Positions 34,000 through 44,667 of a stretch of DNA of 64,000 nt are shown piece by piece. A model generated the notes under the pieces. It was not told the DNA's origin. It worked only from the letters and a program-made list of their open reading frames with translations, and searched no databases. The stretch is from Corynebacterium coyleae (lineage in GTDB: Bacteria; Actinomycetota; Actinomycetes; Mycobacteriales; Mycobacteriaceae): NCBI RefSeq assembly GCF_030408635.1, contig NZ_CP047198.1:806001-870000 (forward strand). The letters run 5' to 3'. Within the stretch, counting starts at the first letter, position 1, and the number at the start of each line of letters is the position of its first letter. The position numbers were made by a program, and so were the translations under genes.

Positions 34000-35631
34000 T
34001 TATTTCCAGCTCGGCAGCCACATGAGGGATTCGTAGTAGGAATCCGGGATGCGCATGCCGTAGAAGATCGGGGACCAGTAGAAGAAGCTTGCCGCGACCA
34101 AGGCGATGTAGACCACGGCAGCGAGTTGGCCCCAGCGCATCTCAAAGCCTGCGACCTTGTTGACCCAACTCCACGTCACGGGTCCGCCCTTCTTCGCAAG
34201 GTTGCCCACCGCCAGTGCAAGCAGCACCGCCGTAAACGGCACGAGAGCAGTGGCGTAGAAGAAGTACATCTGGCGGTCGAATGCAGCCAGCCACGGGAGG
34301 AAACCGGCGGCGAAGGCGATCACCGGAACGATGACACGGAAGTCCTTGCGGGTCAGCCAGACCCAGCACGCCCAGAGCAGGACTGGCACGGTGAGCCACC
34401 AGATGGCAGGGGTGCCGAACATGTAAATCATCTCGCGGCAGGTGCCATCGCCCGGGGCGACCTTGCACTCCAAGTCAGTGGCGGAGTAGTAGAGGATCGG
34501 GCGCGCAGAGACGAGCCATGCCCACGGCTTGGAATCCCACGGGTGAGAGTGCCCACTCGAGGAGGTCAGGGATGCGTGGAAGTTCAGGACGGAGAAGTGG
34601 TAGTACAGCCAACCTGCGACGGAATCGGGCAGGTTTGTCAGCCAGGGCCAGTCGGAGCCGGCGATGGTGCCGTCTGCAAGCGAGTGGCGGTACACAGAGG
34701 TTTCAGAGGCGAACCAGGCGCGCCAGGACCAGATGTAAAGCAGTGCTGGGATGAGCACGATCGAGGCGAGTGCAGCTGGGACGTCGCGAAGCAAGGTGCC
34801 AGCGACCGGCTTTTCCACGCCGTAGCGGCGGCGCAGGTAGAGGTCCCAGAACGACGACAGCAGGCCGAAGAACATGATGTAATACAGGCCTGACCACTTC
34901 ACCGACAGCGCAAGACCAAGGGCGACACCGGTGGCGAAGCGCCACCAGCGGAAGCCCATCCGTGGGCCGAACGGGCCGGTGCCGTCCAACTTGCCGGCCA
35001 GCCAGGCATCGTGCCAGCGGTGGTGCACCTCGCGCATGTCGCCGGCGAGCGTCCAGGCGGCAATGACGATAAACAGGACCTGGAAGATATCCAGCATGCC
35101 GAATTTGGCTGCGACGAGCAGGACGCCGTCGAAAAGCGCGATGATGCCCGCGACCACACCGATAGAGGTGGACTGGCTCACGCGGCGCGCGATGAGGAAC
35201 ACGAACACGATCACCGCGGTGCCAAACAGTGCGGTGATGATGCGCCAACCCAAAGGCGTGTAGCCGAAGATGGTTTCGCCCATCGCTAGCAATTGTTTGC
35301 CCAGCGGCGGGTGCACGACCAGGCCGTAGCCCGGGTTCGACTCAATGCCGCCGAGCACCGGGTTGAAGGAGCTGCGCACCATGTCCCAACCCTGCGGTAC
35401 GTAGTGCTTCTCGTCGAAGACCGGGGTGCCGGAACTGGTCGGCTGGGTCAGCCCCAGGAACCTGGTAAACAGCGCGAGGACACCGATCACGCTGGCGGCG
35501 ATGGTGTCGCGGCGTGTCCACGGCACAGATACGGGTGCCGTGGGGGCCGGTCGGCTCGGGCGGACTTTGCGCGCCGCGCCTGGTTCGTCTGACGCCGGGG
35601 TGGCGTTGGAAGTGCTCGCGATAGTGGTCAC
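34000..35631 (-). CDS. pmt: Protein O-mannosyltransferase
   Basis: A 543-residue polytopic GT-C glycosyltransferase of family GT39. It transfers mannose from polyprenyl-phosphate mannose to Ser/Thr of secreted proteins. The first luminal loop has FDEKHYVPQGWDM with the catalytic Asp-Glu pair, followed by HPPLGKQLLAMGE; a further loop has HSHPWDSKPW. Eleven or so transmembrane helices follow. The GTG at 35631 has TAGTAT ending 8 nt before it. A 14-bp repeat of the last codons lies just beyond the stop. Confidence 0.93.
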   Translation of the reverse strand: MTTIASTSNATPASDEPGAARKVRPSRPAPTAPVSVPWTRRDTIAASVIGVLALFTRFLGLTQPTSSGTPVFDEKHYVPQGWDMVRSSFNPVLGGIESNPGYGLVVHPPLGKQLLAMGETIFGYTPLGWRIITALFGTAVIVFVFLIARRVSQSTSIGVVAGIIALFDGVLLVAAKFGMLDIFQVLFIVIAAWTLAGDMREVHHRWHDAWLAGKLDGTGPFGPRMGFRWWRFATGVALGLALSVKWSGLYYIMFFGLLSSFWDLYLRRRYGVEKPVAGTLLRDVPAALASIVLIPALLYIWSWRAWFASETSVYRHSLADGTIAGSDWPWLTNLPDSVAGWLYYHFSVLNFHASLTSSSGHSHPWDSKPWAWLVSARPILYYSATDLECKVAPGDGTCREMIYMFGTPAIWWLTVPVLLWACWVWLTRKDFRVIVPVIAFAAGFLPWLAAFDRQMYFFYATALVPFTAVLLALAVGNLAKKGGPVTWSWVNKVAGFEMRWGQLAAVVYIALVAASFFYWSPIFYGMRIPDSYYESLMWLPSWK

Positions 35632-35639
35632 GGACGAAG

Positions 35640-35671
35640 ATACTAGCGCCTGACGCGTATGCTTCAGGCTT
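35640..35671. promoter_or_regulatory. Divergent leaderless promoters of pmt and rsmI
   Basis: Minus-strand TAGTAT (35640-35645) is 8 nt before the pmt GTG. Plus-strand TATGCT (35658-35663) is 8 nt before the rsmI ATG. The two start codons are only 40 nt apart, so polymerase binding at one promoter should affect the other. Confidence 0.55.
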
Positions 35672-36532
35672 ATGTCCGCCGAGCATGATCGTGAAACCCA
35701 GTTCCCAGCTACCGGAGTGGTGCTCGCCGCCACACCGCTGGGCAACATCGGGGACGCCTCTCCACGGCTCGTGCAGGCCCTTGGTCGGGCCGATATCGTC
35801 GCTGCGGAGGACACGCGTCGCACCCGCGCGCTGGCTGCGGCACTCGGTGTGGAGATCACCGGGCGTGTGGTGTCCAACTTCGACCACAACGAGGACGCGC
35901 GTTCGCGTGAGCTTCTCGACGCCGCCCGCACCGGCACCGTCCTCGTCGTCACGGATGCCGGCATGCCGATTGTTTCCGACCCAGGGCATTCGATCGTCGC
36001 CGCCGCCCACGACGCCGGCATCCCCGTGACCTGTATCCCGGGCCCGTCTGCGGTAACCACGGCACTTGCGCTGTCCGGGCTCAACGTCGGCCACTTCATC
36101 TTCGACGGCTTCGTGCCCCGCAAAGCTGGTGCGCGCCGGGCCTGGCTGGAAACTCTTGTCGACGAGCGCCGCGCCGTCTGCTGTTTCGAATCCCCGCACC
36201 GCATCGCGCAGTTGCTTGACGACGCCGCCGACGTCCTCGGCGGTACACGCCGCGCCGCGGTGTGCCGGGAACTGACCAAAACCTATGAAGAGGTCAAGCG
36301 CGGCACTCTTGCAGAACTTGCCGAATGGGCAGCAGACGGCGTACGCGGCGAGATCACGCTTGTGATTGAAGGTGGGGAGCCGAAGCAGCCGGAAGCGGAA
36401 GATTTGGTGGGGAAGGTGCTTGAGCTCGTCGAAAAGGGCGAGCGTATGAAGGACGCTGCGAAACAGGTCGCCAAAGCGCACGGCGTGAAAGTAGGGGACC
36501 TGTATGATGCCGCGCTCGCTGCGCGCGGTTGA
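35672..36532 (+). CDS. rsmI: 16S rRNA 2'-O-ribose C1402 methyltransferase
   Basis: A 286-residue SAM-dependent methyltransferase with the family motifs VLAATPLGNIGDAS (about 17-30), AAEDTRRTRAL, LVVTDAGMPIVSDPG and CIPGPSAVTTALALSGL. It methylates C1402 in the ribosomal decoding centre. The C-terminal tail (about 245-286) is a helical region rich in Lys. The start follows a TATGCT hexamer. Confidence 0.95.
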   Translation: MSAEHDRETQFPATGVVLAATPLGNIGDASPRLVQALGRADIVAAEDTRRTRALAAALGVEITGRVVSNFDHNEDARSRELLDAARTGTVLVVTDAGMPIVSDPGHSIVAAAHDAGIPVTCIPGPSAVTTALALSGLNVGHFIFDGFVPRKAGARRAWLETLVDERRAVCCFESPHRIAQLLDDAADVLGGTRRAAVCRELTKTYEEVKRGTLAELAEWAADGVRGEITLVIEGGEPKQPEAEDLVGKVLELVEKGERMKDAAKQVAKAHGVKVGDLYDAALAARG

Positions 36533-36629
36533 GTAAGTTCTCGCGACAACTCGGTTAGCACAAAGGTGTTATTTACGTTAGCCTGCTTGGGCACTTTTAA
36601 ACACCTGAAAACTTCAAAGGAGTAACCGT

Positions 36630-38438
36630 ATGTCTCAGCGAGACTCACAAAGGGATCCACACGATCCCGATGCGGAGACGCAGAGCACTGATCAATACGC
36701 ACCCCAAGAAACTTCTGCAGCCAGCGAACTTGCTGCGCTGCTCGACGCCGACCGCGACGGCGTTGCGACGGACTACGTCGACCCGGAAGAGCGCATGGAG
36801 CGTGCCGCGGATGCAGAAGATGCCCCAGTGAACTGGGGCATTGTCATTCCGTTGGCCATTATTGTCGCGGCAATTGTCGGCTGGGGCCTGGCTGCCCCCG
36901 ACAGCTTTTCCAACTTCGCCGATGCCGCCTTCACCTGGGTGATTGACAACCTGGGCTGGGCATTCGTCCTCGGCGGCACCATTTTTGTCATTTTTGTCAT
37001 CGTGATTGCGGCGTCGAACTTCGGCACCATTCGCCTCGGCACCGCAGACGAGCGACCAGAATTTAAGACCACGTCATGGATCGCCATGATGTTCGCCGCC
37101 GGCATGGGCATCGGCCTGATGTTCTACGGCGCCGCAGAACCACTGGCGATGTACCTCGACGGCGTACCCGGCCACAACGAACGTGAAGTAGGCGCTGCCA
37201 TGGCACAGACCATGTTCCACTGGACGCTGCACCCGTGGGCTGTGTACGCCATTCTCGGCCTGGCCATTGCGTATTCGACGTTCCGCCTTGGCCGCAAGCA
37301 GCTGCTGTCGAGCGCTTTCATCCCGCTGATCGGACAGAAGGGTGCTGACGGCTGGCTCGGTCGTCTCATTGATGCGTTCGCTGTGTTCGCCACCATCTTC
37401 GGCACCGCCTGCTCCCTGGGCCTTGGCGCGCTGCAGATCAGCTCCGGCCTGGAGGCGTCCGGCTTCGTGGACAACCCATCCACCAAGCTGACTATCGGTA
37501 TTGTCTCCGTGTTGACCCTGGCGTTCCTGCTGTCCGCAATGTCGGGCGTGTCCAAGGGCATCCAGTGGCTGTCTAACGCCAACATGGTCATCGCCGCGAT
37601 CCTGGCGATCTTCGTCTTTGTCTTCGGCCCGACCGTTGCGCAGCTGAACATGCTGCCGACCGCATTTGGTAACTACCTGCAGAACTTCTTCGAAATGGCA
37701 GCCCGCACCGCAGAGAGCTCCGACGGCCAGGCTGGTGACTTCCTCTCCGGCTGGACCATCTTCTACTGGGCGTGGTGGATCTCCTGGTCGCCGTTCGTCG
37801 GTACGTTCCTGGCTCGCATCTCCCGCGGCCGCACCGTGCGCGAGTTCTGCCTCGGCGTCCTGCTCGTCCCGGCTGGCCTGTCCACCGTATGGTTCGCCAT
37901 CTTCGGCGGCACCGCTATCAAGATGGAGCAGGATGGCCAGTCCATCGTCGGCGGCGGCTCCAACGAGGAACAGCTGTTCAACCTGCTGCACGCCCTGCCG
38001 GGCGGCTACGTTGTCGGCGTGTTCGCCCTGTTGCTGCTGGGTACCTTCTTTATTACCTCCGCAGACTCGGCCTCGACCGTGATGGCGTCCATGACCCAGT
38101 CCGGCAAGACCGAAGCCAAGCCGTGGCTGGCCGCTATGTGGGGCGTGGCTACCGCATTCGTCGGTCTGACCCTGCTGATCTCCGGTGGTGCTGACGCGCT
38201 GAACTCTCTGCAGTCCGTCACCATCGTGGCCGCAACACCGTTCCTGTTCATCCTTATCGCGCTCATGTTCGCGATTGTGAAGGACATGTCCAACGACACC
38301 ATTTACCTGGATAAGAAGGAACACGAGCGCTTCGCCCGCCAGCTGGCTATCGAGCGCCGCATGCACCGCGACCAAGCGCAACTCGACGCACGTCGCGAGC
38401 AAATGAAGAAGATGCTGAAGCCGCGCGCGAAGAACTAA
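36630..38438 (+). CDS. betP: BCCT-family glycine betaine transporter (BetP)
   Basis: A 602-residue Na+-coupled symporter with an acidic N-terminal tail (1-65), twelve helices and a strongly basic C-terminal tail (about 560-602). The first unwound helix has [14 protein letters not shown] and the eighth has the Trp cage [12 protein letters not shown] of betaine carriers. [11 protein letters not shown] contains the Na+ site residues. The basic tail is the osmosensor in C. glutamicum BetP, and the gene lies between rsmI and metG as there. AAAGGAG precedes the ATG. GTTA-type repeats lie at 36554-36581; betP is a known MtrA target in C. glutamicum. Confidence 0.85.
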   Translation: MSQRDSQRDPHDPDAETQSTDQYAPQETSAASELAALLDADRDGVATDYVDPEERMERAADAEDAPVNWGIVIPLAIIVAAIVGWGLAAPDSFSNFADAAFTWVIDNLGWAFVLGGTIFVIFVIVIAASNFGTIRLGTADERPEFKTTSWIAMMFAAGMGIGLMFYGAAEPLAMYLDGVPGHNEREVGAAMAQTMFHWTLHPWAVYAILGLAIAYSTFRLGRKQLLSSAFIPLIGQKGADGWLGRLIDAFAVFATIFGTACSLGLGALQISSGLEASGFVDNPSTKLTIGIVSVLTLAFLLSAMSGVSKGIQWLSNANMVIAAILAIFVFVFGPTVAQLNMLPTAFGNYLQNFFEMAARTAESSDGQAGDFLSGWTIFYWAWWISWSPFVGTFLARISRGRTVREFCLGVLLVPAGLSTVWFAIFGGTAIKMEQDGQSIVGGGSNEEQLFNLLHALPGGYVVGVFALLLLGTFFITSADSASTVMASMTQSGKTEAKPWLAAMWGVATAFVGLTLLISGGADALNSLQSVTIVAATPFLFILIALMFAIVKDMSNDTIYLDKKEHERFARQLAIERRMHRDQAQLDARREQMKKMLKPRAKN

Positions 38439-38465
38439 CGCGTAGCGTTTCGCACCTTCGTTGCT

Positions 38466-38500
38466 GGCCCCGCGGAGCAGTTTCATTGCTTAGCGGGGCC
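38466..38500 (+). terminator. Long hairpin between betP and metG
   Basis: GGCCCCGC (38466-38473) pairs with GCGGGGCC (38493-38500), with AGCA/TGCT extending the stem inside. There is no clean T run afterwards (ATAACTT). It probably ends betP transcription and lies 7 nt before the metG -10 element. Confidence 0.6.
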
Positions 38501-38519
38501 ATAACTTATGCTGGGAGCC

Positions 38520-40367
38520 ATGACTGCTGCTGATTCCACCCAGAACGTTCTTGTGTGTGTGGCCTGGCCGTACGCAAACGGCCCGCGCCACATCGGACAC
38601 GTCGCCGGCTTCGGCGTCCCGTCCGATGTCTTCGCCCGCTACCAGCGAATGGCCGGCAAGAACGTGCTCATGGTCTCCGGCACCGACGAGCACGGCACCC
38701 CGCTGTTGGTCCAGGCGGATAAGGAAGGCGTCAGCGTCAAGGAATTGGCGGACCGCTACAACAAGCAGATCGTGGAAGACCTCGCAGGCCTTGGCCTGTC
38801 CTACGACCTGTTTACCCGCACCACCACCCGCAACCACTACGCGGTGGTCCAAGAACTGTTCCGCGGGTTGGACGCTAACGGCTACATGGTGAAGGAAACC
38901 ACCAAGGGTGCGATCTCCCCGTCGACGGGCCGCACACTGCCGGACCGCTACATCGAGGGCACCTGCCCGATTTGTGGCGCGACCGATGCCCGCGGTGACC
39001 AATGCGACACCTGCGGCAACCAGCTGGACCCGGCAGACCTGATCAACCCGGTATCCAAGATTAACGGCGAGACCCCGGAGTTCGTCGAGACTGAGCACTA
39101 CATGCTCGACCTGCCGGCGCTCCACGACGCACTCGAGGCGTGGCTGTCCACCCGCGAGGACTGGCGCCCGAACGTGCTGAAATTCTCCCTGAACCTGCTC
39201 GAGGACATGCGTCCGCGCGCCATGACCCGCGACATCGACTGGGGCATCCCGATCCCAGTAGAGGGCTGGCAGGACAACCCGTCGAAGAAGCTCTACGTCT
39301 GGTTCGACGCCGTCGTCGGTTACTTGTCTGCCTCCATCGAGTGGGCCCACAACATTGGCAAGCCGGAGGCCTGGAAGGACTTCTGGCAGGACCCAGCCAC
39401 CGAGGGCTACTACTTCATGGGCAAGGACAACATCACCTTCCACTCCCAGATCTGGCCGGCGGAGCTGCTTGGCTACGCGGGCAAGGGCTCCAAGGGCGGC
39501 GAGGTACACAGTCTTGGCGAGCTCAACCTGCCCACCGAGGTTGTCTCTTCTGAGTTCCTCACCATGTCGGGCTCGAAGTTCTCCTCGTCGAAGGGCGTGG
39601 TCATTTACGTTAAGGACTTCCTCAAGGAGTTCGGCCCGGATCCGCTGCGCTACTTCATCGCAGTCGCAGGCCCGGAGAACAATGACACCGACTTCACCTG
39701 GGACGAGTTCGTCCGTCGCGTGAACAACGAGCTGGCCAACGGCTGGGGCAACCTGGTCAACCGCACCGTGTCCATGGCGCACAAGAACTTCGGCCAGGTG
39801 CCCGCGCCGGGCCCGCTGGAAGCGTCCGATGAGCGCATCCTGAACCTTGCGGAAGAAACCTTTGCTACCGCCGGTGCGGACCTGAGCGAGGCTCGGTTCA
39901 AGAACGCGATCACCAAGACCATGCACGTCGTTGGTGAAGCGAACGCCTACATCGCCGAGCAGGAGCCGTGGAAGTTGGCCAAGGACGAGACCCAGCGCGA
40001 ACGCCTGGCCACCGTCCTGTGGACCGCACTGCAGGTGGTGTCCGACTGCAACGCCATGCTCACCCCGTTCCTGCCACACACCGCGCAGCAGGTCCACGAG
40101 ACCTTGGGTCGCAAGGGTGTGTGGGCTGCTGAGCCGCGCATCGAGGAGATTGTCGACGACGCCGACTTCAACCTCGTCGGTGCCGGCCTGCCAGAGAAGG
40201 GGCAGACATACCTGACCATCACCGGTGACTACACCCAGCAGCAGGCCGTGTGGCAGCGCGTGGAGGTTACCCCGGGCACCGAGTTGGCTAAGCCGAAGCC
40301 GCTGATCGCCAAGCTCGATCCGGAACTCGGCGAGACCGGCCCCGAATGGGCGCCGGTGCAGAAGTAG
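38520..40367 (+). CDS. metG: Methionyl-tRNA synthetase
   Basis: A 615-residue class I synthetase with [16 protein letters not shown] (HIGH motif, near the start), a zinc knuckle [18 protein letters not shown] (about 152-169) and the KMSKS-equivalent KFSSSKG in [13 protein letters not shown]. It charges initiator and elongator tRNA-Met. The ATG at 38520 is favoured over 38508 because TATGCT (38507-38512) ends 7 nt before it. Confidence 0.96.
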   Translation: MTAADSTQNVLVCVAWPYANGPRHIGHVAGFGVPSDVFARYQRMAGKNVLMVSGTDEHGTPLLVQADKEGVSVKELADRYNKQIVEDLAGLGLSYDLFTRTTTRNHYAVVQELFRGLDANGYMVKETTKGAISPSTGRTLPDRYIEGTCPICGATDARGDQCDTCGNQLDPADLINPVSKINGETPEFVETEHYMLDLPALHDALEAWLSTREDWRPNVLKFSLNLLEDMRPRAMTRDIDWGIPIPVEGWQDNPSKKLYVWFDAVVGYLSASIEWAHNIGKPEAWKDFWQDPATEGYYFMGKDNITFHSQIWPAELLGYAGKGSKGGEVHSLGELNLPTEVVSSEFLTMSGSKFSSSKGVVIYVKDFLKEFGPDPLRYFIAVAGPENNDTDFTWDEFVRRVNNELANGWGNLVNRTVSMAHKNFGQVPAPGPLEASDERILNLAEETFATAGADLSEARFKNAITKTMHVVGEANAYIAEQEPWKLAKDETQRERLATVLWTALQVVSDCNAMLTPFLPHTAQQVHETLGRKGVWAAEPRIEEIVDDADFNLVGAGLPEKGQTYLTITGDYTQQQAVWQRVEVTPGTELAKPKPLIAKLDPELGETGPEWAPVQK

Positions 40368-40382
40368 GCCCGCTGCGCACGC

Positions 40383-40775
40383 CTAGAGGAATTGATCGAG
40401 GAACCCGGTAAGTTTGCCGGGTTCTTCGTCTTCAAAACGCTGATCCACAACCACGAGCGGGGCGGTGTATTTCTCGTCCGCGCCGCCGGGATTCTTAACG
40501 ACGACAAGATCGGTGCCGTAGTCGTCGATAAGCAATTGCCACGAAAAGCCCTCCCGCACGAGCGCCTCGCCGAGGGCGGTGCCGTAGATGCGGGCGGTTT
40601 CGCCGCGGGGAAACGCGCGCTGCACATCGCGGGGAAGCGCCAGGTAGTCGGCAAGTTCCTCCTCGAACGAGGCGACGATATCCGCCGGGGAACCGTTGAT
40701 GCCACGCCCGGCGGCTTCGGCCAGGTCGGCCTCAATTTGGGTGCGGGTGGCTGAGTCAATGTCGTTGAATGCCAT
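40383..40775 (-). CDS. DUF3806-domain small protein
   Basis: A 130-residue protein whose C-terminal part (WQLLIDDYGTDLVVVKNPGG to the end) matches my recollection of DUF3806, a domain of unknown function. No signal peptide or transmembrane segment is seen. TACGAT on the minus strand (40783-40788) ends 7 nt before the ATG, giving a leaderless start that overlaps the divergent tatD promoter. Confidence 0.75.
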   Translation of the reverse strand: MAFNDIDSATRTQIEADLAEAAGRGINGSPADIVASFEEELADYLALPRDVQRAFPRGETARIYGTALGEALVREGFSWQLLIDDYGTDLVVVKNPGGADEKYTAPLVVVDQRFEDEEPGKLTGFLDQFL

Positions 40776-40788
40776 AGGGTGCATCGTA
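40775..40788. promoter_or_regulatory. Interlocked divergent promoters of the DUF3806 gene and tatD
   Basis: Plus-strand TAGGGT (40775-40780) precedes the tatD ATG by 7 nt. Minus-strand TACGAT (40783-40788) precedes the DUF3806 ATG by 7 nt. Each hexamer touches the start codon of the other gene, so the two start codons are only 12 nt apart. Confidence 0.5.
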
Positions 40789-41624
40789 TGAGCAAAAAGA
40801 AGCCACGTCCCACTCCCGTGCCCGCCGAGCCGATCGCAGGTCTCGTCGATGCACACACGCACCTCGCGTCCTGCGGCGCACGTACCGCGGAAGAGATCGA
40901 CGCGTTTGTCCAGCGTGCCGTAGCCGCCGGGGTCGAGCGCATCTGCACTGTCGGCGATGGCCTCGACGAAGCGGAGCTTGCGCTTCAGGCCGCACATCTC
41001 AACGAGCGCGTGTTTGCCGCGTGCGCGATCCATCCGACCAGGGCGCATGAACTTGACGACGACGCGCGTGCCCGCCTACAGACCATGGCCGCCGACCCGC
41101 GTTGCGTCGCGGTGGGGGAGACCGGCATCGATACGTACTGGCTCAAACACGACGCGGAGCGCACCGCGCCGCTGGACGTGCAGGAGGAGGCGTTTCGCTT
41201 CCACATCGACCTGGCCTGCGAGTCCGGCAAGGCGCTGATGATCCACAACCGTGAGGGTGATGCGGAGATCATGCGGATTCTCGACGACGCCCCACGCCCC
41301 GAACACGTCATCTTGCACTGCTTCTCCTCGCCACTGGACGTGGCACGCGAGGCGATCGAGCGTGGCTACGTACTGAGCTTCGCGGGAAACGTCACGTTCA
41401 AGCGCAACGAGGAACTGCGCGAGGCCGCCCGCCTGGCGCCTGCCGGCCAGTTGTTGGTGGAGACCGACGCGCCGTACATGACGCCGGAGCCGTTCCGCGG
41501 CGCGCGCAACGAGCCATCGCTTATCGGCCACACCGCGAAGGTGTTGGCCGAAGTCCGCAACATGGATGTGGCCGATGTGGCACGTGATATCAGTGAGACG
41601 TTTTCACGCGTCTACGGGGTGTGA
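40788..41624 (+). CDS. tatD: TatD-family metal-dependent DNase
   Basis: A 278-residue TIM-barrel hydrolase with DAHTHLASC (metal site HxH), VGETGIDTYWLKHD, MIHNREGDAE, HCFSSPLDVA and the final ETDAPYMTPEPFRG. These match TatD 3'-5' exonuclease/endonucleases involved in DNA repair. The ATG at 40788 is chosen over 40779 because of the -10 spacing. The gene lies between metG and rpf2 as in C. glutamicum. Confidence 0.93.
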   Translation: MSKKKPRPTPVPAEPIAGLVDAHTHLASCGARTAEEIDAFVQRAVAAGVERICTVGDGLDEAELALQAAHLNERVFAACAIHPTRAHELDDDARARLQTMAADPRCVAVGETGIDTYWLKHDAERTAPLDVQEEAFRFHIDLACESGKALMIHNREGDAEIMRILDDAPRPEHVILHCFSSPLDVAREAIERGYVLSFAGNVTFKRNEELREAARLAPAGQLLVETDAPYMTPEPFRGARNEPSLIGHTAKVLAEVRNMDVADVARDISETFSRVYGV

Positions 41625-42860
<1,236 letters not shown>

Positions 42861-43703
42861 ATGGCGGGCGCGCAGCTGCTCGGCCCGGCCGAGATCCGCG
42901 AACTCGCGGCAGAACTCGACGTCACGCCTACCAAGAAACTGGGGCAGAACTTTCTGCACGACCCGAACACCGTGCGCATGATCGTCGGTGCCGCAGAGCT
43001 TTCGCCTGACGACGTCGTTGTGGAGGTTGGCCCGGGGTTGGGGTCGCTAACGCTTGGGCTCGTCGATACGGTCTCGCGGGTGGTCGCGCTTGAGATCGAC
43101 CCACGTCTCGCCGGGCGCCTGCCTGCAACCGTTCAGGCGCGTGCGCCCGAGTACGCCGAACGCCTCACCGTGATCACCACCGACGCGCTGAAGGTGCGCC
43201 GCGACGACCTCGACGTCGAACCGACCGCGCTGGTGGCCAACCTGCCGTACAACGTCTCCGTGCCAGTGCTGTTGCACCTGCTGGAGGAGTTCCCCACGAT
43301 CAGGCGCGTGCTGGTCATGGTGCAAAAAGAAGTCGCCGACCGCCTCGCCGCGGTGCCCGGCTCCAAGATCTACGGCGTGCCGAGTGTGAAGGCCGCGTTC
43401 TATGGGGACGTCTCGCGCGCCGGCACGATTGGCAAGCACGTCTTCTGGCCCGCGCCGAACATCGAATCGGGGCTCGTGCGCATTGACGTCAACGACGACA
43501 ACCCGCGCGAACTCCGCGAGCGCGTCTTCCCGATCGTGGACGCCGCCTTCGCGCAACGTCGCAAGACGCTTCGCTCCACACTTGCGGGCATCTACGGCTC
43601 GCCCGCAAACGCCGAAGCGGCCCTTCGCGCAGCGGGAATCGACCCAGGCCTGCGTGGTGAAAAACTTACCGTGGCCGACTTTGTACAGTTAGGCCATGCG
43701 TAA
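42861..43703 (+). CDS. rsmA: 16S rRNA A1518/A1519 dimethyltransferase
   Basis: The KsgA/RsmA protein (280 residues) has the start [12 protein letters not shown], the SAM site [16 protein letters not shown] and the catalytic [14 protein letters not shown]. It dimethylates two adenines near the 3' end of 16S rRNA. Its ATG follows the rpf2 stop directly, and its 3' end overlaps ispE by 8 nt. Confidence 0.95.
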   Translation: MAGAQLLGPAEIRELAAELDVTPTKKLGQNFLHDPNTVRMIVGAAELSPDDVVVEVGPGLGSLTLGLVDTVSRVVALEIDPRLAGRLPATVQARAPEYAERLTVITTDALKVRRDDLDVEPTALVANLPYNVSVPVLLHLLEEFPTIRRVLVMVQKEVADRLAAVPGSKIYGVPSVKAAFYGDVSRAGTIGKHVFWPAPNIESGLVRIDVNDDNPRELRERVFPIVDAAFAQRRKTLRSTLAGIYGSPANAEAALRAAGIDPGLRGEKLTVADFVQLGHA

Positions 43704-44640
43704 GTACGTCGCCTCCGCACCAGGCAAGGTCAACCTCCACCTCGGAGTAGGGGAGGCCCGCGCCGACGGCTACCACGACCTGGTCAGCGTCTTCCACGCC
43801 GTGGACCGCCGCGAAGTGGTCACGCTCGTCGCCTCCGACACGCTCACCGAGGGCCCCATCGTGCGCTCCATGCAGACCACGTTTTACGTCGACGAGCCGG
43901 AAGAGAGCATCGACGGGCCAACCAACCTGGCGTGGCGCGCGGTCAACGCAGTTGCTGAGCGTGCCGGGATCGCCCTTCCGGAGGTCCACATCGAGGTGGC
44001 CAAGCACGTCTTCGTCGCTGGCGGGATGGCGGGCGGTTCCGCCGACGCTGCCGCTGCACTGGTCGCCGCGAACGCGCTCGTGGCTGATCACGGCGAGCCG
44101 CTTACGGCTGAGACGTTGCACGAGTTGGCAGCGTCGCTCGGCGCTGACGTGCCATTTTCGCTCATGGGCGGCACAGCACTCGGCACCGGCCGGGGAGATG
44201 AACTCGTCGAAATGCTGTCGCGCGGCCGTTTGAACTGGGTGTTCGTCAACCCCAAGGTGGGTATTTCCACCGGCGGAGCATTTTCGCTTCTCGACGACCT
44301 GCGTCACGGCAACCCAGCCCTCGTCCCACACCTCAACACCGCAGGCCTGTCCCAGGCGTTGACCTCGGGCGACGCGGCGCGGGTGGCAGAGGCGCTGCAC
44401 AACGACCTCGACGCGGCAGCGCTGTCGATGCGCCCGCAACTCAAGCGGCTTATCGACGCTGCCAACGAGGCAGGCCTGCGCGCCATCGTGTCCGGCTCCG
44501 GGCCCACGGTCGCGGTGCTGTGCGAAAGCCTCGAGCACGCCCAATGGGTCGCCGAACACTTGGCGGAGCGATTCGAGGGCTACGAGATCTTCGTCGCCGA
44601 AGGACCCGACCACGGCGCGGTGCTCGAGACCGCCGATTAG
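43696..44640 (+). CDS. ispE: 4-diphosphocytidyl-2-C-methyl-D-erythritol kinase
   Basis: A GHMP kinase of 314 residues in the MEP isoprenoid pathway. [17 protein letters not shown] holds the N-terminal substrate motif, [16 protein letters not shown] is the ATP-binding glycine loop, and [11 protein letters not shown] the third GHMP motif. A TACAGT hexamer inside ksgA ends 6 nt before the ATG, so it may be read from its own promoter as well as by coupling. Confidence 0.95.
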   Translation: MRKYVASAPGKVNLHLGVGEARADGYHDLVSVFHAVDRREVVTLVASDTLTEGPIVRSMQTTFYVDEPEESIDGPTNLAWRAVNAVAERAGIALPEVHIEVAKHVFVAGGMAGGSADAAAALVAANALVADHGEPLTAETLHELAASLGADVPFSLMGGTALGTGRGDELVEMLSRGRLNWVFVNPKVGISTGGAFSLLDDLRHGNPALVPHLNTAGLSQALTSGDAARVAEALHNDLDAAALSMRPQLKRLIDAANEAGLRAIVSGSGPTVAVLCESLEHAQWVAEHLAERFEGYEIFVAEGPDHGAVLETAD

Positions 44641-44667
44641 GCAGGGTGCGTAGACTATGCACCCGAT

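Noticed and set aside
35632-36279. N-terminal extension of pmt by about 215 residues
   Set aside because: It would be antisense to rsmI. The GTG at 35631 with its -10 hexamer is a better start.
37074-38486. Minus-strand open frame opposite betP
   Set aside because: A shadow of a gene with twelve well-defined helices; the composition is unlike a real protein.
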